From Anaerolineae bacterium (GTDB lineage Bacteria > Chloroflexota > Anaerolineae > Anaerolineales > E44-bin32), in contig DUEW01000006.1 in NCBI GenBank assembly GCA_011174845.1, forward strand, positions 56,459-99,513: DNA of 43,055 nt, given 5' to 3'. The first letter of the stretch is position 1. Each line of letters starts with the position of its first letter. This document shows, piece by piece, positions 18,007 through 28,406 of this stretch. The position numbers and the translations under genes were made by a program. The notes under the pieces are model-generated. The model saw nothing but the letters and a program-made list of their open reading frames with translations, did no database searches and was not told the origin of the DNA.

Positions 18007-18034
18007 ACTATATAAAATGATGAGCTGCGATCAA
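18007..18034 (-). promoter_or_regulatory. promoter candidate of the secreted esterase gene
   Basis: On the minus strand TTGATC (18029-18034), a 16-nt spacer and TATAGT (18007-18012) lie about 80 bp before the esterase ATG. Both hexamers differ from consensus by one or two bases. The call is by eye only. Confidence 0.35.
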
Positions 18035-18140
18035 CTTACACTTCCATTCCATGTGTAAAATACTTTAGTAATGTATACCATTTCACCACGTTTTAGGTTC
18101 GGATGTTCTTTAGATCTGTTGGTTGGATCATAAATCACAG

Positions 18141-18380
18141 CTAACGCCAACGTTCTGGAGTGTTTCGAATCCTTGGAAGAAGAGAAGTCATTCCATTGAG
18201 TGGTGTTATACCTCCCATGGTGGATAAAATTCCTTCCTTCCCCTTAAAGCGCAAATAGACAAGATGTTGTAGTATAAGGGTAAGGACGCCGAGCATCGCA
18301 CCCCCTATGTCATCGTTCACAACATGGTTGAGGGGAAAATGGAGCCCAGCACCTCTGCGAGCTCCCTCCCGATACATCAA
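18141..18380 (-). CDS. uncertain small ORF, possible remnant of a membrane protein
   Basis: A 79-codon minus-strand ORF starting TTG-ATG, without a recognisable ribosome-binding site. It has one hydrophobic stretch (GAMLGVLTLILQHLVYL) and a C-terminal PRIRNTPERWR. The sequence reads more like protein than most shadow ORFs and does not overlap a real gene, but it may be chance or a gene remnant. No family is recognised. Confidence 0.25.
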   Translation of the reverse strand: MMYREGARRGAGLHFPLNHVVNDDIGGAMLGVLTLILQHLVYLRFKGKEGILSTMGGITPLNGMTSLLPRIRNTPERWR

Positions 18381-18463
18381 ACGGGGTCAGCAATTGCGTT
18401 CCCATTTGCCATCTCGCTGAGGCTGGGTATGTCCCCTTCATGTGGGGTTAAGGAGAAGGGACC

Positions 18464-19420
18464 ATGTTTAGCCATATTCTCGTTCCTCTGGATGGATCTT
18501 CCCTAGCAGAGTGTGTTTTACCGCACGCGGTGGCGATGGCTCAAGCCTTCAATGCGCGCTCAACACTCGTCCGAGTGTTGGAGCGGTCCACGACAACAGG
18601 TCGACTCAAATCCGTCGATCCGTTGGAATGGCAAATGGTAAAAGCCGAAGTTAGCGCTTATCTCAACAATGTAACTGCCCGTCTACAAGAGATCGGCATA
18701 CAAGTAGAAAATGCCCTCCTAGAAGGTCAAGCTGCTGAGCGCGTCCTACAATACGCTCGTAGTCGGAATGCTGAATTAATTATCCTAAGCAGCCATGGGA
18801 GGAGCGGTCTAAGCGGTTGGAATGTCAGTGGTGTGGTTCAAAAAATCATCCTGCGTGCTTATGTGCCGACGATGATTGTTCGTGCTTACCGACCGTCTTT
18901 CGGTAAGCTAACAGGTTTACAATACCGTCGATTGCTGGTTCCGCTTGATGGATCTCAACGGGCTGAATGTGTTTTACCATTGGCTACCAAGTTAGCATAT
19001 CAGCATGAGTCTCAACTTATTCTTGCCCACGTAGTACAAAGACCCGAAATGCCCCGGCGTGCACCTCCTACACACAGTGATCTTGAATTGGCGAACCAGG
19101 TGACGGAGCGCAATCAGCTGGAAGCAGCCAAGTATTTAGAGCAACTGAAATCTCGTTTAGCTCTTGACGCTCAAGTTCACTTGATCGTTAGTGATCGTGT
19201 TACCGCGACATTGCATGAGTTGGTTGAAAGCGAAGAGATTGACTTGGTATTGTTAAGTGCCCACGGTTATTCAGGCGAATCCAGATGGCCTTATGGAAGT
19301 GTGACGGTAAGTTTTATCGCCTATGGTACAACCCCGTTGTTGATCCTACAGGATCTTCCTCTAGACGAAGTGGAGCCCACGCTGGCTGAGGTCGCAGCAA
19401 GAGAGCATAAGGGACACTGA
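18464..19420 (+). CDS. tandem universal stress protein (two UspA domains)
   Basis: A 318-residue protein with two UspA domains, about residues 1-143 and 158-300. Both begin with the same strand and loop (ILVPLDGSSLAECVLPHAVA and LLVPLDGSQRAECVLPLATK). The C-terminal nucleotide-binding loop is SSHGRSGLSGW in the first and SAHGYSGESRWPYGSVT in the second. The GS that contacts the ribose/phosphate is present only in the second, so the first may not bind ATP. AAGGAGAAGG upstream of the ATG is an excellent ribosome-binding site. The gene is 3 bp from the glucan synthase gene, so the two are surely co-transcribed. A stress or ATP-sensing role linked to envelope glucan synthesis is an inference from this coupling. 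Confidence 0.9.
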   Translation: MFSHILVPLDGSSLAECVLPHAVAMAQAFNARSTLVRVLERSTTTGRLKSVDPLEWQMVKAEVSAYLNNVTARLQEIGIQVENALLEGQAAERVLQYARSRNAELIILSSHGRSGLSGWNVSGVVQKIILRAYVPTMIVRAYRPSFGKLTGLQYRRLLVPLDGSQRAECVLPLATKLAYQHESQLILAHVVQRPEMPRRAPPTHSDLELANQVTERNQLEAAKYLEQLKSRLALDAQVHLIVSDRVTATLHELVESEEIDLVLLSAHGYSGESRWPYGSVTVSFIAYGTTPLLILQDLPLDEVEPTLAEVAAREHKGH

Positions 19421-19423
19421 TAC

Positions 19424-22400
19424 GTGCAAAACGGCCAGCCTAGTCCTACCACACTAGAAACCGAGTCCCACTCTGGTGTATTCGAGACGGTGGGTCGATT
19501 GGAGAATTTGGCGCGCCGATTAGCGGAGAGACAAACCGTTACTAGATATCCCGTTCGTCGGAGCCCCATGACAAATCGTCTCAAGGAACTCGATACCCTT
19601 TTACACGACGCCTACCGCTATTTCGCTAAGGTATCCGAGGAAGATCCAACACTCTCCCAAGCGGCTGAATGGCTACTAGACAATTTCTATATAGGGCAGC
19701 AAGCACTGCGTCAAATCCGGGAGGATATGCCAGCCGGTTTTTATCGCCAATTACCCAAACTAGCTACACTACCCTTTGAGGGTTTCCCTCGCGTCTATTC
19801 ATTGGCTCGTGAAGTTATCGGGTATTGTGAAAACCGGCTAGAAGTTGGCATCGTAACCCGCTTCGTTCATGCCCACCAACGTATCAAATCGTTAACCATG
19901 GGCGAACTGTGGGCATTGCCGACCATGTTGCGTTTGGGGACATTGGAAAACCTAGTTGAAGCTCTTGCTCGTATCACAGGACTTCCAATTAAGGACAGTC
20001 GTGAGATCGCAATAGCATTGTCCTTCCCCATGACATTGACGGATGAGGAAATCGTCGCAAGTAGTATTGTCAGTCTGCGCACCTTGGCAGCGCAGGACTG
20101 GACAGCTTTCTTCGAAAACGTGAGTCATGTCGAGGGGATATTACGTGGCGATCCAGCGGAAATCTACCCTTATATGGATTTTGATACCCGTGATCGTTAC
20201 CGTAAAGTCATCGAGGAATTGGCTCGCCGAACATCATTTGATGAGGAAGAAGTTGCGAAGGAAGCCATTAAACTCATCAAAGATGTTCCCGCCCAGCAAG
20301 GGACTTCACGGGTCAATCATGTTGGTTTCTACCTCCTGGATGCAGGTCTTGTACAACTTGAAGCCCGTATTAACTTCCAACCTTCATGGCGTCTGCGGTT
20401 GCGTCGTTGGGTGTTCGCTCATCCTACCTTGATTTATTTCAATGCTATAGGCTTATTGGCCTTGGCTATCCTCTATAGCTTAATTCGTTATGTGCATATG
20501 GCGGGTGGGAATTTCTTACACCTTATCGGGACAAGTCTATTGCTCATCATACCGGGGTTGACCGTGGCAGTCGACTTGATCAATTGGCTCATCACAAACA
20601 CTGTTCAACCTCGTGTGTTGCCCAAAATGGAATTCAAGGATGGCATCCCAACCCAATATTGTTCTGTCATAGCCATCCCTGCACTCCTAAGCCACCCAAG
20701 CGATGTCGAATCCGTGTTACAGCAAATGGAACAGCATTATTTGGGCAATGCGGACCCACATCTTCATTTCATCCTGCTCACGGATTTCGTGGATGCGCCT
20801 CAACTTGAAATGCCCGGGGATCAAGCCTTGCTTGACTTGGCGAAGGCCGGTATCCAAGTTCTTAATACAAGATATGCTCGGGAAACTGATGATCTTTTCT
20901 ATCTTTTCCATCGACAACGAAAGTGGAACTCGAGTGAGGATTGTTGGATGGGGTGGGAGCGTAAAAGGGGGAAATTGGTCGAGCTTAATCGCTTGATTCT
21001 TGGTGAGACCAGTGAAACAGATAGAACTCCTGTTGAAAAGAGTAACGGTGAGACATCCTTCAGCCTAATAGTTGGGGATCTCGACATCTTGTCAAAGGTC
21101 AAGTATGTCATTACGCTGGATGATGACACCACTTTACCCCCTGGTGGTGCACGACGATTGATCTCTGCACTTGCACATCCTCTGAATCGTGCTGAATTTG
21201 ACCCTGTTACCGGGGACTTGATCTCCGGATACACAGTGCTTCAACCGCGAGTGGAGATGAGACCGGCGAGCGCGAACCAATCGATATTCACTCGGATATT
21301 CTCTGGAGACATCGGCTTGGATTTGTATTCGCGAGCGGTATCAGATGTATACCAGGACTTTTTCGGTGAAGGGATCTATGCCGGTAAAGGCATTTACGAT
21401 GTGGCTGCCTTCGAGCATAGCCTTAACGAACGGGTGCCCGAAAACACATTACTCAGCCATGACCTTTTTGAGGGGATCCACGGTCGCGCTGGGCTAGTGA
21501 CGGATGTGATTTTGCTCGAAGATTATCCTCCCAATTACCACATCTACACACAACGTTTACACCGATGGATCCGAGGAGATTGGCAGTTATTACCTTGGTT
21601 GTCGTTCAACGTGCCTCGAGAAAGTGGGGAGAGGGAGCCCAATGATCTCTCCGTGCTCAATAGATGGAAAATCTTTGATAATCTCCGCCGCAGCTTGATC
21701 ATGCCGTCGCTGTTGGCCTTAATCATCGCGGGTTGGTTGTGGTTGCCTGGGTCAGCGATCGTCTGGATGATGGTGGTCTTGCTTACTCCGGTGGTGCCGT
21801 TCGCAACTAGTTTGGTTAGTGGGTTGATTCGTGGTCTAAGGAATCTATCCATGGAGGGGTTCCTTCAGTCTATACAGCCGGTTGCCCTCCGGTGGCTATT
21901 AGCAATTATTTTTTTCCCTCATGAAGCTATCATCGTCTTAGACGCTGTTGCCGCGACGCTGGTCCGGCTGCTGATCACCCATAGACGTTTATTGCAATGG
22001 ACTCCCGCCGCGCATTCGATTCGTATCTTTGGCTTAGAAACAAAGCTGGCGCTGATGTGGAGGCGAATGATCGGAGCGCCAGTTATTAGTATGGCGCTTG
22101 CCATGTTGGTATGGCTGTTCAACCCAGTGGCATTACCCATCGCCGCTCCTTTATTACTCCCTTGGCTGATTTCGCCCATGATTGCACACTGGATCAGCCT
22201 ACATTCAGTTTACCGACCTCCTCCTCTTTCAGCGGATCAGCGTCAGCAGTTACGTGGCTTGGCTCGACGCACTTGGTGTTACTTTGAGCAATTTATCGGT
22301 CCCGACGATCATTGGCTACCCCCTGATCACTTTCAAGAAGATCCGCGCGGCATCGTCGCTCACCGCACCTCGCCAACGAATATAGGATTGATGCTGCTCT

Positions 22401-25400
22401 CCACCTTGGCTGCCTTTGACATGGGTTATCTCGGTCCATTGGATCTGGTTCTACGTCTACGCGCTACATTTGACACCATGGATCAGTTGGAACGTTATCG
22501 AGGCCATTTTCTAAATTGGTACGATACGAGCACGCTTGAACCGCTACCCCCACGCTATGTATCGACCGTTGACAGTGGTAACCTCGCCGCATGTTTGCTA
22601 GCCCTGAGGCAAGGTTGTCTGGAATTACCTCAAACGCCAATCCTGCTCTGGCAACGTTGGCAGGGTCTCCTCGATATTTTGGCTGCCCTCAGCGAGACGT
22701 TAGAAGATCTTGATAGCAAGGAACTTGAGCATGTCCTAAGACCATTACAGGCATACTTGGATCATCTTCGTGACCGGATCCTCGCGGTGCAATACGAACC
22801 TGAAAATTGGCCGCAACTGTGGTCCTATCTATATAACGAAGCATGGCAAGAATTGAATCAACTTTTAACGTCGTTTGTTGAATCCGGCGCTTCTATGCTC
22901 GACGCCATGCTGCTGAGCGATATGCGCATTTGTGCGGACCATATTCAAAATCATCTTTTCAGTGCGAACCGCGAAGCGAGCATGATGCTTCGGTGGCTTA
23001 CTCTTTTGAAACAACCCCCGCGCCTATTTCAGCACCTGAAGAAGGATCCGACGAGTACTGAAGACGACCGTAAAGATATTGAGGTGATGTGGCAAGCATT
23101 GGTTGCTGCCTTGCCAACAACGGCACGGCTCACCGAGGTGAAGGAGGTTTGCAGAGCTGCGCAGATTCTCGTGTCAGAGCTGCGGGAGCGGATCACCGAT
23201 CAAACCGGCCCATTGGACCAAATCGAGGAAGCCAGGATTTGGTGTAAGCAACTAAACGAGGAGTTGAGAGATGCCCGAATGGCAGTAGAGGTCATATTAT
23301 ATGGCTATAGAGACTTAGCAGAGCTAGCAGAAGTGTTCTTCAACGAGATGGACTTTGGTTTCTTATTTGACCCTAAACGCCAGGTATTCCACATTGGACA
23401 CAACGTTGCTGCTGAGAAGTTAGACCAGAATTACTACGATTTGTTAGCGTCCGAGTCGAGAATAGCCAGTCTGTTGGCGATTGCCAAGGGTGATGTACCT
23501 CAAAGTCATTGGTTGCACCTCGCCCGTCCCCTGACAAAAATTGATGGCACCCGAGTGCTCCTCTCTTGGAATGGGAGCATGTTCGAGTATCTCATGCCCT
23601 TATTGCTATTACGTGGTTACGAAGAAACCCTTCTAAATCAAAGTTGTCGCGTGATTGTCAGGCGTCAGATTCAGTACGCGCGTCATAGAGGCAGCCCCTG
23701 GGGCATCTCTGAGTCGGGATATTATCGGTTCGATGCGAATATGAATTATCAATATCGGGGATTTGGGATTCCAGGTCTGGGTTTCAGGCGTGGGCTAGGC
23801 GAGGATCTGGTCATTTCGCCCTACGCTTCTCTGATTGCCCTCTCGCTTTTCCCACAATCTGTAATGGGAAATATCCAGCGGCTTCTAGAGCTTAAGATGG
23901 TAGGACATTATGGTTTTTATGAAGCTATTGACTACACCTCTTCACGTTTACCTGCGAAGCAGGAGCATGCAATTGTGCAATCCTACATGGCGCACCATCA
24001 AGGCATGATCTTGATAGCTCTTGCTAATTATCTTCAAGATGAGGTGATGGTAAGGCGCTTCCACGCTGATCCCCGTGTACAGAGCGTAGATATGCTCTTG
24101 CAAGAGAGGGTGCCGAGGCGAGTCTCTGTCGAATATCCACACCCTCAGGAAGTAAGACCTATCCATCCGGCTGAATCTTTGGTCGTAATCTCACCTTGGC
24201 AGGTTCCGGTGGACAGGTCGCTCCCCTATGTGAATTATCTCTCCAACGGTCGGTATTGTGTGTTCATCACAAGCTCTGGTGGAGGTTTTAGCCGTTGGCA
24301 AGGAATCGACCTTACGCGTTGGCGTGCTGACACTACCCTCGATGCCTGGGGAACCTGGATCTACATTCAAGATAGGGATCTTGGCGCTCTCTGGTCAGCC
24401 ACTTATCAACCTACAGTTTCTCCCCCAGAAAGCCAAACAGTGCTCTTTTCACCCCACAAAACTGAATTTCAACGACGAGATCACGATATCTCCCTGCATA
24501 TGGAAATCACCGTACCGCCGGAAGATGATGTAGAGGTTCGGCGCCTCACCCTGATCAACCATAGTGATCGTACGCGACACTTGGCGTTAACTAGCTACGC
24601 TGAAGTCGTTCTTGCGCTCCAATCTGATGACAGACGTCATCCGGCCTTTAATAAACTTTTTGTAGAAAGTGAATATCTGCCCGAATTCAATACGATGTTG
24701 TATCGCCGTCGTTCCCGTTCTGCGGATGAAACTCCAATCTACATGGCTCACTCACTGGTGTTGGAGCAGGGTCTTGACATCACGGGCGCTTATGAAGGTG
24801 ATCGGGGTCGATTTCTTGGTAGAGGCAGATCTCCCCGTTCACCAGTAGCCTTAGAAAGAACGGATCGATGGCTTTCTGGAGCCATCGGTTCCACCTTGGA
24901 TCCGATCATGGCCCTTGGTCAGGAGATTCAACTGGAACCGTACACGAAGGTGCAGATTGCTTATATGACCCTGGCAGCAGGTTCGAGAGAAGAGGTCCTG
25001 GAGCTTGTTGACCGATATCAGGCATGGCATCGGATTGAACGGTCTTTTGACCTTGCCCGAGCTCATAGCGAACGTGAGCTGCGACAATATGGTCTCTCAA
25101 GCCGGGATGTCGAATACAATCAACTCCTCTTGTCCTTTCTCCACTACCCTTATAAAGATCTACGAGCTGATCCCAATACACTGGCCACCAATACGAAAGG
25201 ACAATCAGGATTATGGGCCTATGCAATTTCTGGCGACTATCCGATTCTGTTGGTAAAGATCAAAAACTTGGAAGAATTGGCTCTGGTACGTGAAGTACTG
25301 CTAGCTCATGCTTACTGGCGTGAAAAAGAGATCAAGGTCGATTTGGTCATCGTCAATCAACGGGAAACGGGGTACGACCAGGAATTGCAAGCGCAACTTC

Positions 25401-28105
25401 TCCAACTTATCAAGCGAGTTAAAGCTGACACTTGGCTGGATCGACGGGGTGGAATCTTTTTATTACGCGCTGATCAAATGCGAGAGGACAATCGGGTACT
25501 GCTGGAAACGGCTGCTCGAGTTATTCTCGATGGAAGGAAAGGTTCTCTACCTGAACAGCTTGATCAACTGCGTCCCTACCCGGCTCGTCTTCCGCACTTT
25601 GTTCCCACATTACCCGGTCCTGAAGATGTCGAACCAACGCCACCTTTGATCCGTCCCACGGATCTTCTATTCGATAACAGCATCGGTGGATTCAGCCCTG
25701 ATGGACGAGAGTATGTGATTTGGCTTGAGCCAGGCCAATGGTCACCAGCCCCCTGGGTCAACGTCATCTCCAATCCCAATTTTGGCTTCCTGGTGTCCGA
25801 GTCAAGTTTAGGCTTTACCTGGTGCGAAAATAGCGGCGAGAACCGGCTGACCCCTTGGCGCAATGACCCGGTGAGCGATGATCCGGCTGAGGCTTTGTAT
25901 TTACGTGATGAAGAAACAGGGCAGATTTGGTCACCCACACCCTCGCCCGCTGGTACATCAGCTCCTTATCTAATCCGACACGGAGCTGGCTACTCTGTCT
26001 TCGAGCATCATAGCCATGGCCTCAAACAGCAATTACGTATATTTACTCCCCAGGACGCACCTATAAAGGTGATTGGATTACGGTTAGAAAACATGTGGCA
26101 TCGTCATCGACGGATAACAGCGACCTATTATGCTGAATGGGTACTGGGCACAGACCGGGATGAAACCCAACAATATATTGTGCTTGAGTTCAATCCTGAA
26201 ACCCAAACGCTTCTAGCTCGTAATCCTTATAATGCCGATTTTGGTGAACGGGTCGCATTTTTAACCACCATTGAAGAACCTCATGGTCTGACTGCTGATC
26301 GGGCTGAATTTCTCGGTCGGATGGGAAGCCTGCAACGTCCAGTAGCGTTGGCGCGCGTCGGCCTAGCCGGCACAGTAGAAAGTGGTCTGGATCCGTGTGC
26401 GGCGATACAACTTCATGTTGAATTAGACGCTGGAGAGGGTAAAGAAGTCTTTTTCTTGCTGGGAGAGGAAAGAGATCATCAAGCTGTGCTCAAATTAGTG
26501 AAGCAATACCAAGACCCGGCGCATATAGAGGCAGCATGGCAGGGTCTACAAGAGTTATGGGACAACCTCTTAGGTGCCGTCGAGGTGGTAACACCCGACC
26601 CGACCATGAATTTACTCACGAACCGTTGGTTGTTGTACCAAGTGATATCTAGTCGAGTCTGGGGAAGGTCTGCTCTTTATCAATCAAGTGGGGCTTATGG
26701 CTATCGAGATCAACTTCAAGACGTCATGGCCCTAATGTATTCAATCCCGGAGGTTGCGCGAGATCACATCTTGGATGCTGCATGTCATCAATTCGAAGAG
26801 GGGGATGTCTTGCATTGGTGGCATCCGCCCTCCGGCCGAGGAGTGCGTACACGCTGTTCAGATGATCTATTATGGCTTCCATATGTGACGGCACATTATG
26901 TTGCCACAACCGGTGATCACTCAATCTTAAGTGAACAAATACCCTTTCTGAAGGGTGAGCCCCTGGAAGAGGACGAGCAGGAGCGGTATGGTCATTATGT
27001 GACCATTGGTGAGAGTCATACACTCTATGAGCATTGTCAACGAGCGTTGAAGAAAGGTTCAACGAGGGGTCAGCATAACCTACCCCTGATCGGCAGTGGG
27101 GATTGGAACGACGGTATGAGTCGGGTGGGCATAGAAGGCCGCGGTGAAAGTGTATGGCTGGGGTGGTTCTTATACGCTACCTTGAATCGTTACGCTTCCT
27201 TGTGTGATCTTATGGGTGATGAGGAGCAAGGAGCCTCATACCGACAGCAGTCATCGGAATTGCTCCAGGCGATAGAAGCGAACGCTTGGGATGGGAATTG
27301 GTACCGGCGAGCGTATTATGACGATGGCACACCACTGGGATCGATCGAAAATAATGAATGCCAGATCAATTCCATTGTTCAATCTTGGGCTATCTTATCC
27401 GGAGTAGCCAACGACGAGGTGGCTCGAGGTGGATCTCAGAAGCTTGGTCATGAAATCCGTGGGCGAGCGGAGCGCGCCATGAAATCCGTCACTGAACGAC
27501 TTGTGCGCGATGACCAACAGATATTGCTTCTTGTCCCCCCATTCGATAAGACATCACGTGATCCGGGGTATATCAAGGGTTATCCGCCGGGTATCCGCGA
27601 AAATGGGGGTCAATATACGCACGCTGCGTTGTGGATCGCATGGGCTTTTGCTGATTTAGGGGAGGGGGATCGCGCAGAGGCATTGTACCGGATCCTAAAT
27701 CCCATTTACCGCGGAAACACGCTAGATAAAGTCGAACGCTATAGGGTAGAACCCTATGTTGTGGCGGCGGACGTGTATAGCGTTCCGCCTCACATTGGAC
27801 GGGGTGGTTGGACCTGGTACACTGGCTCGGCAGGTTGGATGTATCGCTTGGGTTTGGAGGCCATCCTAGGATTGCGACGGGTGGGAAAGGCGCTTCAAAT
27901 CAATCCTTGCATTCCTGGCAAATGGTCTGGCTATGAAATCACCTACAAGGATGGGGATACCTCTTATCGCATCCTCGTTGATAATCCAGAAGGCGTCAAC
28001 TGTGGGGTAAAGGAAACGACGTTGGACGGAAAGATCCTGACTGGTGTGGATATTCCACTATTGGAAGATGGTGAAGATCATACAATCCACATCAAGATGG
28101 GCTGA
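19424..28105 (+). CDS. ndvB: cyclic beta-1,2-glucan synthase-like protein (NdvB/ChvB family)
   Basis: A giant 2893-residue membrane enzyme with the NdvB/ChvB/Cgs layout (family members are about 2800 residues). Order: helical N-terminal region; two TM helices near 335-390; a GT84 glycosyltransferase domain with the nucleotide-sugar site LDDDTTLPPGG (Asp566-568) and the QRLHRW motif near 710; about five TM helices at 760-920; a glycoamylase-like region starting near RGIVAHRTSPTNIGL (about 975) and including ESGYYRFDANMNYQYRG; two GH94-type beta-sandwich regions; and the C-terminal GH94 phosphorylase domain with GSGDWNDGM (Asp2563, general acid). In rhizobia the enzyme makes, cyclises and trims cyclic beta-1,2-glucan from UDP-glucose. 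Start is GTG at 19424, 3 bp after the UspA stop with AAGGGA upstream. No frameshift is seen. Glucan product and cyclisation here are inferred. Confidence 0.9.
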   Translation: MQNGQPSPTTLETESHSGVFETVGRLENLARRLAERQTVTRYPVRRSPMTNRLKELDTLLHDAYRYFAKVSEEDPTLSQAAEWLLDNFYIGQQALRQIREDMPAGFYRQLPKLATLPFEGFPRVYSLAREVIGYCENRLEVGIVTRFVHAHQRIKSLTMGELWALPTMLRLGTLENLVEALARITGLPIKDSREIAIALSFPMTLTDEEIVASSIVSLRTLAAQDWTAFFENVSHVEGILRGDPAEIYPYMDFDTRDRYRKVIEELARRTSFDEEEVAKEAIKLIKDVPAQQGTSRVNHVGFYLLDAGLVQLEARINFQPSWRLRLRRWVFAHPTLIYFNAIGLLALAILYSLIRYVHMAGGNFLHLIGTSLLLIIPGLTVAVDLINWLITNTVQPRVLPKMEFKDGIPTQYCSVIAIPALLSHPSDVESVLQQMEQHYLGNADPHLHFILLTDFVDAPQLEMPGDQALLDLAKAGIQVLNTRYARETDDLFYLFHRQRKWNSSEDCWMGWERKRGKLVELNRLILGETSETDRTPVEKSNGETSFSLIVGDLDILSKVKYVITLDDDTTLPPGGARRLISALAHPLNRAEFDPVTGDLISGYTVLQPRVEMRPASANQSIFTRIFSGDIGLDLYSRAVSDVYQDFFGEGIYAGKGIYDVAAFEHSLNERVPENTLLSHDLFEGIHGRAGLVTDVILLEDYPPNYHIYTQRLHRWIRGDWQLLPWLSFNVPRESGEREPNDLSVLNRWKIFDNLRRSLIMPSLLALIIAGWLWLPGSAIVWMMVVLLTPVVPFATSLVSGLIRGLRNLSMEGFLQSIQPVALRWLLAIIFFPHEAIIVLDAVAATLVRLLITHRRLLQWTPAAHSIRIFGLETKLALMWRRMIGAPVISMALAMLVWLFNPVALPIAAPLLLPWLISPMIAHWISLHSVYRPPPLSADQRQQLRGLARRTWCYFEQFIGPDDHWLPPDHFQEDPRGIVAHRTSPTNIGLMLLSTLAAFDMGYLGPLDLVLRLRATFDTMDQLERYRGHFLNWYDTSTLEPLPPRYVSTVDSGNLAACLLALRQGCLELPQTPILLWQRWQGLLDILAALSETLEDLDSKELEHVLRPLQAYLDHLRDRILAVQYEPENWPQLWSYLYNEAWQELNQLLTSFVESGASMLDAMLLSDMRICADHIQNHLFSANREASMMLRWLTLLKQPPRLFQHLKKDPTSTEDDRKDIEVMWQALVAALPTTARLTEVKEVCRAAQILVSELRERITDQTGPLDQIEEARIWCKQLNEELRDARMAVEVILYGYRDLAELAEVFFNEMDFGFLFDPKRQVFHIGHNVAAEKLDQNYYDLLASESRIASLLAIAKGDVPQSHWLHLARPLTKIDGTRVLLSWNGSMFEYLMPLLLLRGYEETLLNQSCRVIVRRQIQYARHRGSPWGISESGYYRFDANMNYQYRGFGIPGLGFRRGLGEDLVISPYASLIALSLFPQSVMGNIQRLLELKMVGHYGFYEAIDYTSSRLPAKQEHAIVQSYMAHHQGMILIALANYLQDEVMVRRFHADPRVQSVDMLLQERVPRRVSVEYPHPQEVRPIHPAESLVVISPWQVPVDRSLPYVNYLSNGRYCVFITSSGGGFSRWQGIDLTRWRADTTLDAWGTWIYIQDRDLGALWSATYQPTVSPPESQTVLFSPHKTEFQRRDHDISLHMEITVPPEDDVEVRRLTLINHSDRTRHLALTSYAEVVLALQSDDRRHPAFNKLFVESEYLPEFNTMLYRRRSRSADETPIYMAHSLVLEQGLDITGAYEGDRGRFLGRGRSPRSPVALERTDRWLSGAIGSTLDPIMALGQEIQLEPYTKVQIAYMTLAAGSREEVLELVDRYQAWHRIERSFDLARAHSERELRQYGLSSRDVEYNQLLLSFLHYPYKDLRADPNTLATNTKGQSGLWAYAISGDYPILLVKIKNLEELALVREVLLAHAYWREKEIKVDLVIVNQRETGYDQELQAQLLQLIKRVKADTWLDRRGGIFLLRADQMREDNRVLLETAARVILDGRKGSLPEQLDQLRPYPARLPHFVPTLPGPEDVEPTPPLIRPTDLLFDNSIGGFSPDGREYVIWLEPGQWSPAPWVNVISNPNFGFLVSESSLGFTWCENSGENRLTPWRNDPVSDDPAEALYLRDEETGQIWSPTPSPAGTSAPYLIRHGAGYSVFEHHSHGLKQQLRIFTPQDAPIKVIGLRLENMWHRHRRITATYYAEWVLGTDRDETQQYIVLEFNPETQTLLARNPYNADFGERVAFLTTIEEPHGLTADRAEFLGRMGSLQRPVALARVGLAGTVESGLDPCAAIQLHVELDAGEGKEVFFLLGEERDHQAVLKLVKQYQDPAHIEAAWQGLQELWDNLLGAVEVVTPDPTMNLLTNRWLLYQVISSRVWGRSALYQSSGAYGYRDQLQDVMALMYSIPEVARDHILDAACHQFEEGDVLHWWHPPSGRGVRTRCSDDLLWLPYVTAHYVATTGDHSILSEQIPFLKGEPLEEDEQERYGHYVTIGESHTLYEHCQRALKKGSTRGQHNLPLIGSGDWNDGMSRVGIEGRGESVWLGWFLYATLNRYASLCDLMGDEEQGASYRQQSSELLQAIEANAWDGNWYRRAYYDDGTPLGSIENNECQINSIVQSWAILSGVANDEVARGGSQKLGHEIRGRAERAMKSVTERLVRDDQQILLLVPPFDKTSRDPGYIKGYPPGIRENGGQYTHAALWIAWAFADLGEGDRAEALYRILNPIYRGNTLDKVERYRVEPYVVAADVYSVPPHIGRGGWTWYTGSAGWMYRLGLEAILGLRRVGKALQINPCIPGKWSGYEITYKDGDTSYRILVDNPEGVNCGVKETTLDGKILTGVDIPLLEDGEDHTIHIKMG

Positions 28106-28406
28106 GTCAATCGAGACACATCCCCCAAGCCAAATCTGAAAGTTGCGCTAAGTAAAATTACAATGTACAGCTTGGTGCTACCCTACCACGAAGCACGTTG
28201 GTAAACTTGTGGTATCTGACGTATATTCATGAGGCGTTGTGATTCCACGATCTTCTGGCTAAAACTAGGTGTAGCGAGTATATTTGGCTGATCATGGAGC
28301 GCGTCCGCATCTGTTCCTAACTCCGCTAAGGGAGAAGGAAGAGAAATAGAAACATACTCGCATTTCAATACCTTACACTCCATTTTGATATCTTAGGAAT
28401 GGTTTT
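28106..28406. other. intergenic region of 300 bp, no gene seen
   Basis: A 66-codon minus-strand ORF (28183-28383) has no ribosome-binding site and unconvincing composition, so it is not called. Alternative short repeats TACCA/TGGTA around 28185-28215 could form a weak hairpin. The right end should carry the promoter and the TTAGGAAT ribosome-binding sequence of the next gene. Confidence 0.4.

Larger units (their letters stand above)
17963..18463. other. divergent intergenic region of 500 bp
   Basis: The left part carries the promoter of the esterase gene (listed). The right part should carry the promoter of the UspA-glucan synthase operon, and ends in the AAGGAGAAGG ribosome-binding site. 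A minus-strand 79-codon ORF (listed with low confidence) lies in the middle. Nothing else was recognised. Confidence 0.45.

Noticed and set aside
28183-28383. Minus-strand 66-codon ORF between ndvB-like and PD40-Ere genes
   Set aside because: No ribosome-binding site and no recognisable protein features; kept only as a note.
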